Source of the DNA: Aphelocoma coerulescens
Taxonomy: Eukaryota; Chordata; Aves; Passeriformes; Corvidae
Length of the DNA stretch: 64,000 nucleotides
NCBI RefSeq assembly: GCF_041296385.1
Contig: NW_027183526.1
Coordinates: forward strand, 186,001 to 250,000
Direction of reading: 5' to 3'
The first letter of the stretch is position 1. Each line of letters starts with the position of its first letter. Shown piece after piece: positions 7,245 to 17,780 of this stretch. The notes beneath the pieces are model-generated. The model saw nothing but the letters and a program-made list of their open reading frames with translations, was not told where the DNA came from and searched no databases. The translations under genes were made by a program, and so were the position numbers.

Positions 7245-8609
7245 ATGGGACAAACTCACTCTGCCCATGACAGACATCTCTATAAACAACTTAAGTACTT
7301 ACTAAGCTCCGGTCCAAGTCAATTACCTAAACAGGAGCTAAAAAACCTCTTAGAATGGACTCTGATTAATTTCCCAAATGCTGACCGTTCAGCCGTCTTT
7401 ACAAGAGACTTCTGGGACACAGTTCGGGTTAAACTCTTTAATAATATCTCCCGCCGGGATTGGGCTGCCGCGGAGCTGGTCCCGGCTTGCAGAGCGCTCG
7501 TGGAGCTGTTTGCTGTGAAGGCGCCGCCCGCAGCAGCCACCTCGCCGGGTCCCGCTCCTGCTGCGAGCCCGCCCCTTGCCGCCGCGAGCCTGCAACCGGG
7601 CACGGCCCCCGCCCCGCCGCCGGACCTCACGGCTCCGGTACCCGCGGTCCAGCTGTCTCGTGCCGCCCCGCCCCACCCCCCCGCGGTCCCTGCACCGGTC
7701 ACCCCTGCCCCACCGGACTCCACCGCCCCCCCCACCGCCCCCGTCATCTCCACCCCCACGGTCCCGTTAGTCCCTGCTGTCCCGCCTCTCGCGGCTCCGG
7801 TAGCCGCGGTCCGACTGACTCGTGCCGCCCCGCCCCCCGCCCCCGCTGTCCTGGCAGCCGTCACCCCTGTCCCACCGGACCCTACGACCCCCTCCACCGC
7901 TCCCCCCATCCCCGCCCCCCCCATCCCGTTCCTCCCTGCTGCCCCGGCTCCCGCGGTCCCCGCCCTCGGCTCCAGCGTCTTCGCGGCCCCGTCCCTCGCT
8001 CCTCCCACCCCGTCCGCCAGCGCCTTCGCGGCCCCGCCCCCCGCCGATAGCCCCGCGGGGCCAGCGGCTGCTCCCCAGCCACCTACGGGTCCTACCGCTC
8101 CCCTAGCCGCGCCTGTTATGGCTGTAGCCACCATCATAGCCGGCCCCCCGCAAAGCCAGGCGGCGACCCTTCTTCCAGCCCCCCAGGTCCCCCTCGCCGC
8201 CACCGACACGGCGCCGGTGGTGGTCAACGTCCCGTCCGCGTCCGTGGGACACGGAGCGCCCCAGCCCCGCCAGCCACCTGGTGCCGGCGCTGCAGCGCCT
8301 ACACAGATGGCTGCTGCCTCTCCCGTGCCTGCCGCTGCTCCAGCCCCGTCTCCTGGCACCGCCGCGCCGGCAGCCACACCAGCCCAGCCTGCAAACTCCC
8401 AGCGGCAGCACGCCGCGGTCCAGCCGCCGACTGGCCCACCGTTCGCCATGGCCCCACCGCAACATACTCCCGCCGCCTCCACGCCGGCCCTCCCGCCTCC
8501 CGCAGCCCCGGGATCGTCTCCTGCCGACGGGACAGCCCTGCCACCTCCCGCTCTCCCCGACACACAGACAGCGGCCATCACAGTCCGCCACGTTGACCTG
8601 ATGGCGTAA
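7245..8609 (+). CDS. gag: U2 gag 5' part with premature TAA
   Basis: 454 codons. Differs from the U1 product by Pro for Leu in the RQ(L/P)PGAG segment (codon CCA against CTA). Carries Val at residue 91 and keeps the Ser-Val pair that U4, U7 and U8 lack. TAA at 8607-8609. Confidence 0.85.
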   Translation: MGQTHSAHDRHLYKQLKYLLSSGPSQLPKQELKNLLEWTLINFPNADRSAVFTRDFWDTVRVKLFNNISRRDWAAAELVPACRALVELFAVKAPPAAATSPGPAPAASPPLAAASLQPGTAPAPPPDLTAPVPAVQLSRAAPPHPPAVPAPVTPAPPDSTAPPTAPVISTPTVPLVPAVPPLAAPVAAVRLTRAAPPPAPAVLAAVTPVPPDPTTPSTAPPIPAPPIPFLPAAPAPAVPALGSSVFAAPSLAPPTPSASAFAAPPPADSPAGPAAAPQPPTGPTAPLAAPVMAVATIIAGPPQSQAATLLPAPQVPLAATDTAPVVVNVPSASVGHGAPQPRQPPGAGAAAPTQMAAASPVPAAAPAPSPGTAAPAATPAQPANSQRQHAAVQPPTGPPFAMAPPQHTPAASTPALPPPAAPGSSPADGTALPPPALPDTQTAAITVRHVDLMA

Positions 8610-9761
8610 CCCACGCACGCTCACACTTCTCCAACCACAGCACTGCTCACGGAACTAGCTCCGCCACCGCCCCCCACGGCTTTCACCTCGCCTTCAATAG
8701 AGCCACCCGCACCCCCTCGCCCGCTGCCGCGGAGCCGGTTGCTCGCGGCCCCCCCGCCTCCTCGCCCGCCACCGCGGAGATCGGCAGTGCCATCGCCGCC
8801 CCCGCCGGGGCCCTCCGGCACCGCACAGCTGTATCCCTCGGCTACCGCCGCCCAGCAACATCCCTCCGCGCAGCTCAGCCTCGCCTCACAAGCCGCAAAC
8901 AGGGGGGGAACGGAGGGCAGTGGTGCAGCTCCAGTGGCAGGGAAGACGGAGAGCCGCTCTGCCCGAGCTGATGCTTTAAATCTAACACCAGGAAACCCTG
9001 AAAAGCAGCCAGATTTGTTTGCAATGAGCCCCAGAGTCCCGCCAGCGAGCGGCTGGGATCTTGCAACCCATAAGGAGAAAACGAGTTCTGAGAGTTTGTT
9101 AGCGCTACTTTCTGAATCAAAAAATCCTCCAAAGTGCTCAGATTATTCTCAATTAACAGATTGGCATGAAATAAGACTCCAAAGCTGTAAAGATGAAAGT
9201 CTATTAGCTAAGCCTGTGATAGCTAGCCAACAGCCTGACAGTCCCAAAACGTGGGTTCCCATCCCCACTCACGAAATTAAAGAACTAAGAAGGGCTGTAA
9301 GAGATAGTGGTATTTGCTCACCGTATCTTAAACAACTGCTAAAAAGTACCCTAAAAAGAACACATCAAACCCTAAAACGCATTTTAGATCAACAGAGAGG
9401 GGGAGAAGTCCAGGATACACCTCAAAGGAGGTTGAACAAGGCTTTGTATGTTTACAATTTTTTGAATAGCTCTGCAGAAGAGCCTGATCCCCCCATTTAT
9501 AGACATTTTTTGAACAACAAAAAAGCAAAACTGAAAGAGCGCCCCCCAGTTTTGATTAAAAATCTAGACTCAGGAAAAATAGAAGGACCATACAATCTTA
9601 TAATGTGGGGGAAGGGGTTTGCATGTGTTTCCACAGGTGAAGGAATCAAGTGGGTTCCAGCAAAAAACGTGAAGCCATACCTCGCATCAAAGCCTGCTGA
9701 TGCCACCACACCAGCCAGTGACTCTGCAAGTGGAAGCCAGGAAGCAAGCACCCAGACCTGA
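8610..9761 (+). pseudogene. U2 capsid-fragment/integrase C-terminal remnant
   Basis: Same translated sequence as the U1 counterpart, open to TGA and cut off from gag by the upstream TAA. Confidence 0.8.
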
Positions 9762-9815
9762 ACTGCGCAGAATCACCAGAAGAAAGTGATCTGCCAAAAA
9801 CAGCTCAAGAAAAGA

Positions 9816-10916
9816 ATGGAGTTTTCTCATTTGCGCGCGTGCATGTTGCTTTTATTCTTTTGTTTTAGTTTTTGTAGTGAAGCTTTACCTGTGAATCAAC
9901 CAAAGACAAATGTCTGGGTTGCTTTAGCCAAATCCGCAGGCTCCGATACCATCTGTCTATCTGACACAAGCCCTGACAAACCTTTTTCAACCTGTTTAGT
10001 TGGAGTACCTCTTCCAGAAGGTTTTGATAATATTACTCTTGATAAGTATTGGCCATATGACGATCATCATGTATCTCCAACTCCCAGCCATAGACACCAA
10101 ACTTATATTGATAATTCTAAAATTGATAAATCTGACCTTCAAGAGCTAGAAATCCTAGGTTCGTTAACTATGGATACCTGCTATTTCTTTCACTTTCAAG
10201 GAGAAAACGGTCCCCATTTAAATGTTACCCCATATCACCCAGCTTATAGCAATGTAACTTCTTGGTGTAGTCAAGTTAAGCTTCTTATATATGACGAACC
10301 TCATGCAGATCGTTTTAGCAAACTTCCTATTCGATTCCCCAGAGGAATTTGGCTCATCTGTGGAGACAGGGCCTGGCAAGGTATACCTTCAAAAATAGAT
10401 GGTGGCCCTTGTGCTCTGGGACAACTTACAATTATTGCTCCCAGTGTCAAAGAGGTAATCAAAAAGAAAAGCAGAAAGATCAGATCTTCCTGGGGACATC
10501 AGTACGATAGTGACTGTGATAGTGACTTCCACCCTTGGAACTCTGGAAAATCAATTGTTGCAAGCATTTTTCTACCTCAGTTAAGCTCCTCAATTGCTTT
10601 AAAACAGTTAAACAAGTTGGGATGTTGGCTCAGCAAGGAGGTAAATGCCACCTCTACTATGATCAGTGATCTGTTAACCGATGAAGAGGCAGTCAGACAT
10701 GCCACTTTACAAAATAGAGCTGCCGTTGATTATCTTTTATTAGCACATGGGCACGGCTGTGAAGATTTTGAAGGATTATGCTGTATGAACTTATCCGATC
10801 ATTCTGTTTCCATTCACAAACAGCTACAAAACCTAAAGGATCTAGCTAACCAAATTAGAACAGATGACCCGTCTTGGCTGGACAGTTTGATGATTGGAGC
10901 TTTGCACCTTGGCTAA
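9816..10916 (+). pseudogene. env: U2 env, frameshifted by a 4-bp deletion before the membrane anchor
   Basis: The GTTTGTTTGATG of other units is GTTTGATG here (near 10889), loss of one TTTG copy and a likely replication slippage. The frame ends after 366 codons at 10916, about 15 residues beyond the break. Signal peptide, SU, cleavage site, fusion loop and CX6CC remain; the anchor and tail are lost, although their sequence continues in another frame to the TAG at 11168-11170. If made, the product would lack a membrane anchor. Confidence 0.9.
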
Positions 10917-11058
10917 GGGAACTCTGTAAAATAGGCTTGATTATTCTAGTAGTAATAATTATAGTTTTAGTAGCAGTACCTTGTATGCTTCAGTGTGTGC
11001 AAAAAATAACGAGTAGGACTGTATCTAATATCTTAGTTGTTCATCAGAACGGGGGAGA

Positions 11059-11890
11059 TGTTGGGGAAGATGAAACAGGAAAGCCTTATAAATATGATTG
11101 CCTAACAAAAGATTCTGGGAATATGAAAACTGTGAGCGACATCGAAATGAAGGCCATCTTTGAGATATAGAGTCTTAGTTACTGAACAACTGGAAAACAA
11201 TGGTATAGCCGGCTGAAGGTAATCCCCTCTTGATTGAACAATACCCTCTGCTTGCAGACAGGTCCAAGGGTCAGAGCAGACCCTACTAGCTCAGCAGAAG
11301 GGGTCCAAAGAGTAGTTTTTAGAAGTTAAAATGTAACACTCTATGGTAATGTAAGAACTCTTATAGGCTGTATGTAAATGCTATAGGATTTGTACCTTGT
11401 ATTAGATTGGCTACTGAGAATTAGAATATTCACTACAGAAGATGATTTATTGTATTGTAACAAGCTCCTCGCTCTCTTAACTCCTCTCCTCTTAGTAATG
11501 CTCTTCTCCTCTTAGTAACGCTCTTAGTAACTCTCTTAGTAGCTCTCTTAGTAATGCTCTTCTCCTCTTAGTAGCTCTCTTAGTAACTCTCTTGCTCTTC
11601 TTCTTCCTCTTAATTCAGCTCTCCTCTTAGTTTGTCTCTCTTGCTCTTTACACTCTTAGCTCTCAGCCTCTTGCTCTAGCTCTCTCGCTCACTCTCTCTC
11701 CCTCTCTTACACCTTGGGCCTGCTTGGAGCTGCAGCTGGCAGCTCTAAGCAGTGCCCCTGTACCCACGCCCTCTGCAATAAACTGCATGCTCCAAAGACC
11801 TGCTTATAGAGATCTCTCGTCGCCGTCCATCTCCAGCTGGGCCCGACCGAACCCACACCCTCATCACCATCATCGCCATCAATTTCGACA
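11059..11890 (+). repeat. LTR 3 (between U2 and U3)
   Basis: Carries a private C-to-T change at 11838 (CAGCTGGG against CAGCCGGG elsewhere), at a CpG in U5, giving a marker for this LTR. Confidence 0.85.
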
Positions 11891-12510
11891 AACTGGCGCC
11901 CAAACGTGAGTGAAGGCCTGATTCAGCTTCTTCCACCTGTGAGAGACTTCGCCATGGACGGTAACTAAAAGACCAGTTATAGCCACCTGGAACGTGTCGT
12001 GAGCACGGCATACCGTTGCTGTGCAGCGTAAAAGCCGGAGCTCTATAACTCTGCTGAGGCAGCCCTCGAGCACGGGGAGCCGTTACTTCGTAGCAATTAC
12101 CTGGAGCTCTCGGAGGGAGGAAATTGCCTGGCAGTCCTCGAGCACAGACGGCCACTGCTGCGCAGCGGTTACCTGGAGCTCTTTGAGGAAGTTTGCCGTG
12201 GTACCCCTCGAGCACGGACACGCTGCTAAGCAGTGCAGACCGGAGCTCTTAGGAGGGATCCAGCCGCGCGCCCGAGCACAGGCGGGTATTGCTCAGCACC
12301 GCCCGCGCTGGAGCTCTGAGTGGAGACACCTGCGAGGTCCCGAGCACGGAAAGCCGTTGCCAAGCGACGCCTGAAACCGGAGCTCTGAGGAGGGACCCGA
12401 CAGCAGCGTCCTGAGCGCCGTGTGGAGAGCCTGGCCAGCCCCCCACGACGGACTTCTGATTAAGGACCCTGCCCCCTGCGACATCTAGGTGAGTATCATA
12501 CTGGTCAATA
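11891..12510 (+). other. U3 leader
   Basis: PBS 11894-11911, hairpin repeats 11985-12426, donor 12487-12494. Has the T loop variant of the first hairpin, as in U2. Confidence 0.85.
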
Positions 12511-13875
12511 ATGGGACAAACTCACTCTGCCCATGACAGACATCTCTATAAACAACTTAAGTACTTACTAAGCTCCGGTCCAAGTCAATTACCTAAACAG
12601 GAGCTAAAAAACCTCTTAGAATGGACTCTGATTAATTTCCCAAATGCTGACCGTTCAGCCGTCTTTACAAGAGACTTCTGGGACACAGTTCGGGTTAAAC
12701 TCTTTAATAATATCTCCCGCCGGGATTGGGCTGCCGCGGAGCTGGTCCCGGCTTGCAGAGCGCTCGTGGAGCTGTTTGCTGTGAAGGCGCCGCCCGCAGC
12801 AGCCACCTCGCCGGGTCCCGCTCCTGCTGCGAGCCCGCCCCTTGCCGCCGCGAGCCTGCAACCGGGCACGGCCCCCGCCCCGCCGCCGGACCTCACGGCT
12901 CCGGTACCCGCGGTCCAGCTGTCTCGTGCCGCCCCGCCCCACCCCCCCGCGGTCCCTGCACCGGTCACCCCTGCCCCACCGGACTCCACCGCCCCCCCCA
13001 CCGCCCCCGTCATCTCCACCCCCACGGTCCCGTTAGTCCCTGCTGTCCCGCCTCTCGCGGCTCCGGTAGCCGCGGTCCGACTGACTCGTGCCGCCCCGCC
13101 CCCCGCCCCCGCTGTCCTGGCAGCCGTCACCCCTGTCCCACCGGACCCTACGACCCCCTCCACCGCTCCCCCCATCCCCGCCCCCCCCATCCCGTTCCTC
13201 CCTGCTGCCCCGGCTCCCGCGGTCCCCGCCCTCGGCTCCAGCGTCTTCGCGGCCCCGTCCCTCGCTCCTCCCACCCCGTCCGCCAGCGCCTTCGCGGCCC
13301 CGCCCCCCGCCGATAGCCCCGCGGGGCCAGCGGCTGCTCCCCAGCCACCTACGGGTCCTACCGCTCCCCTAGCCGCGCCTGTTATGGCTGTAGCCACCAT
13401 CATAGCCGGCCCCCCGCAAAGCCAGGCGGCGACCCTTCTTCCAGCCCCCCAGGTCCCCCTCGCCGCCACCGACACGGCGCCGGTGGTGGTCAACGTCCCG
13501 TCCGCGTCCGTGGGACACGGAGCGCCCCAGCCCCGCCAGCCACCTGGTGCCGGCGCTGCAGCGCCTACACAGATGGCTGCTGCCTCTCCCGTGCCTGCCG
13601 CTGCTCCAGCCCCGTCTCCTGGCACCGCCGCGCCGGCAGCCACACCAGCCCAGCCTGCAAACTCCCAGCGGCAGCACGCCGCGGTCCAGCCGCCGACTGG
13701 CCCACCGTTCGCCATGGCCCCACCGCAACATACTCCCGCCGCCTCCACGCCGGCCCTCCCGCCTCCCGCAGCCCCGGGATCGTCTCCTGCCGACGGGACA
13801 GCCCTGCCACCTCCCGCTCTCCCCGACACACAGACAGCGGCCATCACAGTCCGCCACGTTGACCTGATGGCGTAA
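12511..13875 (+). CDS. gag: U3 gag 5' part with premature TAA
   Basis: 454 codons with the same translation as U2 (Pro variant, Val91, no 6-bp deletion). U2 and U3 are therefore the closest neighbours in gag. Confidence 0.85.
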   Translation: MGQTHSAHDRHLYKQLKYLLSSGPSQLPKQELKNLLEWTLINFPNADRSAVFTRDFWDTVRVKLFNNISRRDWAAAELVPACRALVELFAVKAPPAAATSPGPAPAASPPLAAASLQPGTAPAPPPDLTAPVPAVQLSRAAPPHPPAVPAPVTPAPPDSTAPPTAPVISTPTVPLVPAVPPLAAPVAAVRLTRAAPPPAPAVLAAVTPVPPDPTTPSTAPPIPAPPIPFLPAAPAPAVPALGSSVFAAPSLAPPTPSASAFAAPPPADSPAGPAAAPQPPTGPTAPLAAPVMAVATIIAGPPQSQAATLLPAPQVPLAATDTAPVVVNVPSASVGHGAPQPRQPPGAGAAAPTQMAAASPVPAAAPAPSPGTAAPAATPAQPANSQRQHAAVQPPTGPPFAMAPPQHTPAASTPALPPPAAPGSSPADGTALPPPALPDTQTAAITVRHVDLMA

Positions 13876-15027
13876 CCCACGCACGCTCACACTTCTCCAA
13901 CCACAGCACTGCTCACGGAACTAGCTCCGCCACCGCCCCCCACGGCTTTCACCTCGCCTTCAATAGAGCCACCCGCACCCCCTCGCCCGCTGCCGCGGAG
14001 CCGGTTGCTCGCGGCCCCCCCGCCTCCTCGCCCGCCACCGCGGAGATCGGCAGTGCCATCGCCGCCCCCGCCGGGGCCCTCCGGCACCGCACAGCTGTAT
14101 CCCTCGGCTACCGCCGCCCAGCAACATCCCTCCGCGCAGCTCAGCCTCGCCTCACAAGCCGCAAACAGGGGGGGAACGGAGGGCAGTGGTGCAGCTCCAG
14201 TGGCAGGGAAGACGGAGAGCCGCTCTGCCCGAGCTGATGCTTTAAATCTAACACCAGGAAACCCTGAAAAGCAGCCAGATTTGTTTGCAATGAGCCCCAG
14301 AGTCCCGCCAGCGAGCGGCTGGGATCTTGCAACCCATAAGGAGAAAACGAGTTCTGAGAGTTTGTTAGCGCTACTTTCTGAATCAAAAAATCCTCCAAAG
14401 TGCTCAGATTATTCTCAATTAACAGATTGGCATGAAATAAGACTCCAAAGCTGTAAAGATGAAAGTCTATTAGCTAAGCCTGTGATAGCTAGCCAACAGC
14501 CTGACAGTCCCAAAACGTGGGTTCCCATCCCCACTCACGAAATTAAAGAACTAAGAAGGGCTGTAAGAGATAGTGGTATTTGCTCACCGTATCTTAAACA
14601 ACTGCTAAAAAGTACCCTAAAAAGAACACATCAAACCCTAAAACGCATTTTAGATCAACAGAGAGGGGGAGAAGTCCAGGATACACCTCAAAGGAGGTTG
14701 AACAAGGCTTTGTATGTTTACAATTTTTTGAATAGCTCTGCAGAAGAGCCTGATCCCCCCATTTATAGACATTTTTTGAACAACAAAAAAGCAAAACTGA
14801 AAGAGCGCCCCCCAGTTTTGATTAAAAATCTAGACTCAGGAAAAATAGAAGGACCATACAATCTTATAATGTGGGGGAAGGGGTTTGCATGTGTTTCCAC
14901 AGGTGAAGGAATCAAGTGGGTTCCAGCAAAAAACGTGAAGCCATACCTCGCATCAAAGCCTGCTGATGCCACCACACCAGCCAGTGACTCTGCAAGTGGA
15001 AGCCAGGAAGCAAGCACCCAGACCTGA
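13876..15027 (+). pseudogene. U3 capsid-fragment/integrase C-terminal remnant
   Basis: Open to TGA at 15025-15027, same translation as U1, and separated from gag by the TAA at 13873-13875. Confidence 0.8.
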
Positions 15028-15081
15028 ACTGCGCAGAATCACCAGAAGAAAGTGATCTGCCAAAAACAGCTCAAGAAAAGA

Positions 15082-16440
15082 ATGGAGTTTTCTCATTTGC
15101 GCGCGTGCATGTTGCTTTTATTCTTTTGTTTTAGTTTTTGTAGTGAAGCTTTACCTGTGAATCAACCAAAGACAAATGTCTGGGTTGCTTTAGCCAAATC
15201 CGCAGGCTCCGATACCATCTGTCTATCTGACACAAGCCCTGACAAACCTTTTTCAACCTGTTTAGTTGGAGTACCTCTTCCAGAAGGTTTTGATAATATT
15301 ACTCTTGATAAGTATTGGCCATATGACGATCATCATGTATCTCCAACTCCCAGCCATAGACACCAAACTTATATTGATAATTCTAAAATTGATAAATCTG
15401 ACCTTCAAGAGCTAGAAATCCTAGGTTCGTTAACTATGGATACCTGCTATTTCTTTCACTTTCAAGGAGAAAACGGTCCCCATTTAAATGTTACCCCATA
15501 TCACCCAGCTTATAGCAATGTAACTTCTTGGTGTAGTCAAGTTAAGCTTCTTATATATGACGAACCTCATGCAGATCGTTTTAGCAAACTTCCTATTCGA
15601 TTCCCCAGAGGAATTTGGCTCATCTGTGGAGACAGGGCCTGGCAAGGTATACCTTCAAAAATAGATGGTGGCCCTTGTGCTCTGGGACAACTTACAATTA
15701 TTGCTCCCAGTGTCAAAGAGGTAATCAAAAAGAAAAGCAGAAAGATCAGATCTTCCTGGGGACATCAGTACGATAGTGACTGTGATAGTGACTTCCACCC
15801 TTGGAACTCTGGAAAATCAATTGTTGCAAGCATTTTTCTACCTCAGTTAAGCTCCTCAATTGCTTTAAAACAGTTAAACAAGTTGGGATGTTGGCTCAGC
15901 AAGGAGGTAAATGCCACCTCTACTATGATCAGTGATCTGTTAACCGATGAAGAGGCAGTCAGACATGCCACTTTACAAAATAGAGCTGCCGTTGATTATC
16001 TTTTATTAGCACATGGGCACGGCTGTGAAGATTTTGAAGGATTATGCTGTATGAACTTATCCGATCATTCTGTTTCCATTCACAAACAGCTACAAAACCT
16101 AAAGGATCTAGCTAACCAAATTAGAACAGATGACCCGTCTTGGCTGGACAGTTTGTTTGATGATTGGAGCTTTGCACCTTGGCTAAGGGAACTCTGTAAA
16201 ATAGGCTTGATTATTCTAGTAGTAATAATTATAGTTTTAGTAGCAGTACCTTGTATGCTTCAGTGTGTGCAAAAAATAACGAGTAGGACTGTATCTAATA
16301 TCTTAGTTGTTCGTCAGAACGGGGGAGATGTTGGGGAAGATGAAACAGGAAAGCCTTATAAATATGATTGCCTAACAAAAGATTCTGGGAATATGAAAAC
16401 TGTGAGCGACATCGAAATGAAGGCCATCTTTGAGATATAG
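15082..16440 (+). CDS. env: U3 env, full-length open frame
   Basis: 452 codons. One private difference: Arg instead of His at residue 411 in the cytoplasmic tail (codon CGT at 16312-16314). Cleavage site, fusion loop, CX6CC and anchor are as in U1. Confidence 0.9.
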   Translation: MEFSHLRACMLLLFFCFSFCSEALPVNQPKTNVWVALAKSAGSDTICLSDTSPDKPFSTCLVGVPLPEGFDNITLDKYWPYDDHHVSPTPSHRHQTYIDNSKIDKSDLQELEILGSLTMDTCYFFHFQGENGPHLNVTPYHPAYSNVTSWCSQVKLLIYDEPHADRFSKLPIRFPRGIWLICGDRAWQGIPSKIDGGPCALGQLTIIAPSVKEVIKKKSRKIRSSWGHQYDSDCDSDFHPWNSGKSIVASIFLPQLSSSIALKQLNKLGCWLSKEVNATSTMISDLLTDEEAVRHATLQNRAAVDYLLLAHGHGCEDFEGLCCMNLSDHSVSIHKQLQNLKDLANQIRTDDPSWLDSLFDDWSFAPWLRELCKIGLIILVVIIIVLVAVPCMLQCVQKITSRTVSNILVVRQNGGDVGEDETGKPYKYDCLTKDSGNMKTVSDIEMKAIFEI

Positions 16441-17160
16441 AGTCTTAGTTACTGAACAACTGGAAAACAATGGTATAGCCGGCTGAAGGTAATCCCCTCT
16501 TGATTGAACAATACCCTCTGCTTGCAGACAGGTCCAAGGGTCAGAGCAGACCCTACTAGCTCAGCAGAAGGGGTCCAAAGAGTAGTTTTTAGAAGTTAAA
16601 ATGTAACACTCTATGGTAATGTAAGAACTCTTATAGGCTGTATGTAAATGCTATAGGATTTGTACCTTGTATTAGATTGGCTACTGAGAATTAGAATATT
16701 CACTACAGAAGATGATTTATTGTATTGTAACAAGCTCCTCGCTCTCTTAACTCCTCTCCTCTTAGTAATGCTCTTCTCCTCTTAGTAACGCTCTTAGTAA
16801 CTCTCTTAGTAGCTCTCTTAGTAATGCTCTTCTCCTCTTAGTAGCTCTCTTAGTAACTCTCTTGCTCTTCTTCTTCCTCTTAATTCAGCTCTCCTCTTAG
16901 TTTGTCTCTCTTGCTCTTTACACTCTTAGCTCTCAGCCTCTTGCTCTAGCTCTCTCGCTCACTCTCTCTCCCTCTCTTACACCTTGGGCCTGCTTGGAGC
17001 TGCAGCTGGCAGCTCTAAGCAGTGCCCCTGTACCCACGCCCTCTGCAATAAACTGCATGCTCCAAAGACCTGCTTATAGAGATCTCTCGTCGCCGTCCAT
17101 CTCCAGCCGGGCCCGACCGAACCCACACCCTCATCACCATCATCGCCATCAATTTCGACA
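16329..17160 (+). repeat. LTR 4 (between U3 and U4)
   Basis: Standard array LTR with the CCGGG form in U5; poly(A) signal at 17047. Confidence 0.85.
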
Positions 17161-17780
17161 AACTGGCGCCCAAACGTGAGTGAAGGCCTGATTCAGCTTC
17201 TTCCACCTGTGAGAGACTTCGCCATGGACGGTAACTAAAAGACCAGTTATAGCCACCTGGAACGTGTCGTGAGCACGGCATACCGTTGCTGTGCAGCGTA
17301 AAAGCCGGAGCTCTATAACTCTGCTGAGGCAGCCCTCGAGCACGGGGAGCCGTTACTTCGTAGCAATTACCTGGAGCTCTCGGAGGGAGGAAATTGCCTG
17401 GCAGTCCTCGAGCACAGACGGCCACTGCTGCGCAGCGGTTACCTGGAGCTCTTTGAGGAAGTTTGCCGTGGTACCCCTCGAGCACGGACACGCTGCTAAG
17501 CAGTGCAGACCGGAGCTCTTAGGAGGGATCCAGCCGCGCGCCCGAGCACAGGCGGGTATTGCTCAGCACCGCCCGCGCTGGAGCTCTGAGTGGAGACACC
17601 TGCGAGGTCCCGAGCACGGAAAGCCGTTGCCAAGCGACGCCTGAAACCGGAGCTCTGAGGAGGGACCCGACAGCAGCGTCCTGAGCGCCGTGTGGAGAGC
17701 CTGGCCAGCCCCCCACGACGGACTTCTGATTAAGGACCCTGCCCCCTGCGACATCTAGGTGAGTATCATACTGGTCAATA
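17161..17780 (+). other. U4 leader
   Basis: PBS 17164-17181, hairpin repeats 17255-17696, donor 17757-17764; T loop variant in the first hairpin. Confidence 0.85.
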
